This document shows positions 5,329 to 8,380 of a stretch of DNA of 8,380 bases, one piece after another (position 1 is the stretch's first letter; every line of letters starts with the position of its first letter). Origin of the DNA: Dehalococcoidales bacterium. Lineage in GTDB: Bacteria; Chloroflexota; Dehalococcoidia; Dehalococcoidales; UBA3254. The stretch lies in NCBI GenBank assembly GCA_028718465.1, contig JAQULX010000099.1, forward strand, positions 1 through 8,380, written 5' to 3'. A program made the translations under genes and the position numbers. The notes beneath the pieces were generated by a model that saw only the letters and a list, made by a program, of their open reading frames with translations, searched no databases and was not told where the DNA came from.

Positions 5329-6294
5329 ATGCTCAGAAAGTACAGTGTCATATCCGGACTACTACTGGCATTGGTTGTCGTGAATTTACTGGCGGGATGC
5401 CGCAGCACTGCCGAAAACAAGCTGGAACAGGTGACTCTTCAGGTTAACTGGTATCATGCGGTAGAATTCGCAGGTTACTATATGGCTGAATCGAAGGATT
5501 TTTACCATGATGCCGGATTAGATGTAAAAATTCTTGAAGGCGGTCCCACCGTCCAGGCCCGGAATTTAATTCTGGATGGAAGAGCTGATTTCGCGATCGC
5601 TTCCTTTGATGAGCAGAAAGACCTGCTGGCGGAAGGTAAACCTTCAGTAGCCGTAATGGCTGTTTTTCAGATCCCGCCGATGGTAATGTTTTCTCTGGCG
5701 GATTCAGGCATAAAAGAACCCAGGGACATGATCGGCAAACGGATCGGGATTAAAAATGACTACTGGCGGGAAGTCTTCCGGACAACTCTGACCAATGCCG
5801 GTATCGATTCATCCGGAGTGGTTGAAGTAGATGTTCCTCCGGATGCCCAGGCAATGCTGTATAATCGTGAAGTGGATGTCTGGATGGGGTATGCTCATGA
5901 CGAGCCTATCCGGGCTGAAGCGGCCGGATATCAGGTCGTCAATATCTACCCGGCCGATTACGGAGTTGGAGGATACGAAGGCCTGCTTTTGACCAACGCG
6001 TCCACCATATCTCAGAGAGGCGATATGGTAAACCGTTTTGTCAGGGCCAGCCAGCAAGGCCTGCAATATGCACTGGAACATCCTGATGAGGCAGCCCAGG
6101 AAATGACCCGGTGGAAAGAAGGCGAGAACCTGGAATATTACAAGATGGCCGTCCGGGCATTAATCCCTCTGGTAGATGTTCCCCAGGCCGGTGTCGGTCA
6201 TATTGATGCGGTACGCTGGGAGCAGTTGATAGGTCCGTCCTATAATACCGAAATACCGGGGTATACAATGCAGTTCCTGACGAGTGACCGGTAA
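5329..6294 (+). CDS. NMT1/THI5-type substrate-binding lipoprotein
   Basis: A 321-aa extracytoplasmic binding protein. The signal peptide MLRKYSVISG... ends LLAGC, so Cys24 is lipidated and anchors it outside the membrane. The mature part follows the NMT1/SsuA/ThiY fold: 'QVNWYHAVEFAGYYMAESKD' then FYHDAGLDV with a GG at 71-72 (first strand and helix), ADFAIAS near 86-92, MIGKRIGIK near 134-142, and DVWMGYAHDEP near 183-193 in the second lobe. The family binds pyrimidines, sulfonates, nitrate-like anions or aromatic acids. The ligand cannot be told here, although the pattern is nearest to the thiamine-pyrimidine group. No permease or ATPase is next to it. The following gene, 77 bp on and in the same direction, is a sensor kinase, so it may serve sensing rather than uptake. 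Confidence 0.92.
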   Translation: MLRKYSVISGLLLALVVVNLLAGCRSTAENKLEQVTLQVNWYHAVEFAGYYMAESKDFYHDAGLDVKILEGGPTVQARNLILDGRADFAIASFDEQKDLLAEGKPSVAVMAVFQIPPMVMFSLADSGIKEPRDMIGKRIGIKNDYWREVFRTTLTNAGIDSSGVVEVDVPPDAQAMLYNREVDVWMGYAHDEPIRAEAAGYQVVNIYPADYGVGGYEGLLLTNASTISQRGDMVNRFVRASQQGLQYALEHPDEAAQEMTRWKEGENLEYYKMAVRALIPLVDVPQAGVGHIDAVRWEQLIGPSYNTEIPGYTMQFLTSDR

Positions 6295-6371
6295 AAGGTA
6301 ATGCCGGATTTTGCCCGGTCCTGTCCGGCTGCCGGCAGCAAAAAGGCCGATTGAAAGAGTGATCCACCACT

Positions 6372-8380
6372 ATGAACGATAAAAATGGAGCAGGCAAAAC
6401 AACAAGTCCTTCCGTCCCTTTCACCCGGAGAATCGGGCGCATAATACCTGCGGTGAGATTCAACACAATTCGCGCCCGGCTGACCATAGCCTCCATAGTG
6501 ATGGTGCTGGTAGCTGTGATCGCTATCAGCAGTGTAACGTTTGTGGTGGGAGTCAGGGAAGGAAGACAGCGCGTAATCGATCAGCTTGAGTCCGTGGTCA
6601 CCCTGAAACAGGCGGAAATAAGGTCCTGGGTGAACGGAATAAGCATCAACCTGGATATCGTGACCTCAGACTACGGAGAACTGAATGATATTTTAACCCT
6701 GACTGACGAATCCGCGGACGCCGAAGAAAAGCGAACAGCTTACGACAGGTTGTATTCCCGATTTAACTGGGCTGTCGATAGCATGGGGCTGTTTGATGAG
6801 CTGTTTCTTATGGATACCAGCGGAAGAGTGGTGCTGTCTACCAGCCAGTCTCATGTGAATGAGAAGCATACCATTTATGACTATTTTACCGAGGGACAAA
6901 AAGGTCTTTATATCCAGCAGCCTTCATATTCGCTTTTCCTGAAAAGGATGGGGGTGGTCGCTTCTGCTCCGGTTACCGATAATGGAATATTGCTGGGAGT
7001 GATAGCCGGTCGGGCCAGTCTGCAAAGCCTGAATGATATCATGATCGAACGCGCCGGTCTTGGCGATACCGGCGAAACCTACCTGGTAGGAACAAACCAC
7101 CGGCTACTGACTGATCTGCGCGATGAGGCTTATACAATCCCGGTGACTTATGTCCGGACCAGGGGAGCAACAGCAGCCATCGATCAGCATTTGAATGGGT
7201 CCGCTAACTACAAAAATTACAGCGGGGAGAATGTCATCGGGGTCTACCGCTGGCTGCCTGAGCTAAAAGTAGCCCTTCTGGCAGAACAGGAGGAAGGGGA
7301 AGCCCTGAGCGCAACCAGCCTGGCCATGATGATCACCGGTCTCGTCTCCCTGGCAGCGTTGATACTGGTAATAATAGCGGTCGCCTACCTGACCCGGAGT
7401 ATTGTCAGGCCGCTGGCCGAGATGGCTTCCACAGCTAAATTGATCGCTGAAGGGGACCTGGACAAAACTGCCAGGATTGAAAGAGACGACGAGGTGGGAA
7501 TTGTCGCCGGCGCTTTTAACAGTATGACCGCCCGCCTGCGCGATCTGGTGCGCAGCCTGGAACGAAGAACCGACCATTTAAAAGCTATTAATGATACCGG
7601 GCGTCACCTCAGCTCCTTATTGCATTTAAATGAACTATTGCCTTATGTGGCATCTTCACTTCAGAAAAGCTTCAACTATCACAACGTGGGAATTATACTG
7701 GTAGACCAGAAAACAGGTACTCTGTCGCTCAGGTCCCATGCCGGGGCCTATGAAGGCGGGCAGGATGTCTCCAAAGGGACATTCGATGCTAAAAGCATCG
7801 TCAGTACGGTGGCGCAAACAGGGAAAGTCCTGGTGATTAAGGATGTTTTAAAAGATCCACAGTATCGTTCCGAAGGGGCCGGTAATACACGCGCCGAGTT
7901 AGTAGTGCCTATCAAGATAAGTGGCAGATTAGTCGGCATCCTGGATATCGAAGAAGACCATACCGATGCTTTCGATGACCTGGACGTCTTCACTGCTCAG
8001 ACCCTGGCCGATCAACTGGCTATCGCGATAGAAAACGCTCATCTGTATGAGCAGGCCGAAGAACTGGCTACACTGAAAGAACGGCAGCGTTTGGCCCGGG
8101 ATTTACATGATGCGGTCAGTCAGACTTTGTTCTCCGCCAGCCTGATTTCCGAGGTCCTGCCGAGACTCTGGGAACGTAATCCGGATGAAGGGAAAAGGCG
8201 GCTGGAGGAAATCCGCATGTTAACCCGCGGAGCGCTGGCTGAAATGCGCACGCTGTTACTGGAGCTGCGGCCGGCTGCCCTGGCTGACGCCAATCTCGGC
8301 GATCTTCTCCGCCTGCTGGGCGATTCCGTCACGGGCAGGGCCAGGATACCGGTAACGGTTAGCATTGACGGAGACTGCCC
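6372..8380 (+). CDS. Sensor histidine kinase: Cache-like, HAMP, GAF, HisKA_3 (3' end cut)
   Basis: An open frame without a stop to the right edge, at least 669 residues. Domain order: cytoplasmic N-terminus of about 36 residues; membrane helix about 37-59; an extracytoplasmic region of about 250 residues (60-312) that looks like a double Cache sensor; second helix about 316-340; HAMP about 341-394 (SIVRPLAEM, EGDLDKTARIERDDEVG); GAF about 407-555; and a HisKA_3 dimerisation domain from 565 with H-box ERQRLARDLHDAVSQTL, phosphoacceptor His579. The ATPase domain only begins before the edge. HisKA_3 kinases pair with NarL/LuxR-type response regulators, and one is expected just beyond 8380. The start is the first ATG after an in-frame TGA at 6360-6362; the Shine-Dalgarno match is weak (GAAAGAG at 6353-6359, 12 bases away), so translation may depend on the gene before it. 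The ligand is unknown. Confidence 0.93.
   Translation, partial: MNDKNGAGKTTSPSVPFTRRIGRIIPAVRFNTIRARLTIASIVMVLVAVIAISSVTFVVGVREGRQRVIDQLESVVTLKQAEIRSWVNGISINLDIVTSDYGELNDILTLTDESADAEEKRTAYDRLYSRFNWAVDSMGLFDELFLMDTSGRVVLSTSQSHVNEKHTIYDYFTEGQKGLYIQQPSYSLFLKRMGVVASAPVTDNGILLGVIAGRASLQSLNDIMIERAGLGDTGETYLVGTNHRLLTDLRDEAYTIPVTYVRTRGATAAIDQHLNGSANYKNYSGENVIGVYRWLPELKVALLAEQEEGEALSATSLAMMITGLVSLAALILVIIAVAYLTRSIVRPLAEMASTAKLIAEGDLDKTARIERDDEVGIVAGAFNSMTARLRDLVRSLERRTDHLKAINDTGRHLSSLLHLNELLPYVASSLQKSFNYHNVGIILVDQKTGTLSLRSHAGAYEGGQDVSKGTFDAKSIVSTVAQTGKVLVIKDVLKDPQYRSEGAGNTRAELVVPIKISGRLVGILDIEEDHTDAFDDLDVFTAQTLADQLAIAIENAHLYEQAEELATLKERQRLARDLHDAVSQTLFSASLISEVLPRLWERNPDEGKRRLEEIRMLTRGALAEMRTLLLELRPAALADANLGDLLRLLGDSVTGRARIPVTVSIDGDC

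Noticed and set aside
6303..6329. GCCGGA/TCCGGC inverted repeat between the binding protein and kinase genes
   Set aside because: A 6-bp stem with a 15-base loop and no T-run is not a terminator; read-through into the kinase gene is more likely.
1..8380. CRISPR arrays, tRNA or rRNA genes, insertion sequences
   Set aside because: No regularly spaced identical repeats, no tRNA-like cloverleaf sequence and no transposase-like protein were seen.

Overview
The window looks like an ordinary chromosomal segment from a bacterium whose secreted proteins are mainly lipoproteins. Three of the eight genes carry lipoprotein signal peptides. The DUF2807 lipoprotein with repeated SGAS motifs, the DUF4870 membrane protein, the GAF/HisKA_3 sensor kinase and the lipoprotein-type membrane fusion protein together recall Chloroflexota, perhaps Dehalococcoidia. 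That placement is an impression from protein style, not a proven assignment. No phage, transposase, CRISPR array, rRNA or tRNA was seen.

Layout. Positions 1-2449 (minus strand) hold a three-gene exporter operon, read from right to left: a lipoprotein membrane fusion protein, a LolD/MacB-type ABC ATPase, and the N-terminus of an FtsX/MacB-type permease that runs off the left edge. The last two genes overlap by 23 bp. Positions 2450-2679 are intergenic, with a strong terminator for the next gene and one copy of a 60-bp degenerate repeat. Positions 2680-3672 (minus) encode a seven-helix membrane protein whose N-terminal third is DUF4870-like. Positions 3673-4121 carry no convincing gene but are rich in secondary structure: a three-stem element and a cluster of REP-like hairpin units. 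Positions 4122-5105 (minus) hold a two-gene operon, a 61-aa putative zinc-ribbon protein followed nine bases later by a DUF2807 lipoprotein.

Positions 5106-5328 form a divergent control region. It has a -10 element for the leftward operon, a perfect 14-bp inverted repeat lying in the second copy of the 60-bp repeat, and a good sigma-70-like promoter for the rightward genes. Positions 5329-6294 (plus) encode an NMT1/THI5-type substrate-binding lipoprotein. From 6372 to the right edge runs a large sensor histidine kinase (Cache-like sensor, HAMP, GAF, HisKA_3, start of the ATPase domain).

How they may work together. The fusion protein, ATPase and permease form one efflux or export machine. The binding protein and kinase are adjacent and co-directional, with no transporter permease or ATPase between them in the window, so the binding protein may present a ligand to the kinase rather than feed an importer. 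The two related palindromic repeats lie upstream of the exporter operon and upstream of the sensor pair, so one regulator could control both. That link is inference. I did not find a system that I can call clearly new; the sensor pair, the shared repeat and the structured 3673-4121 region are the best leads.
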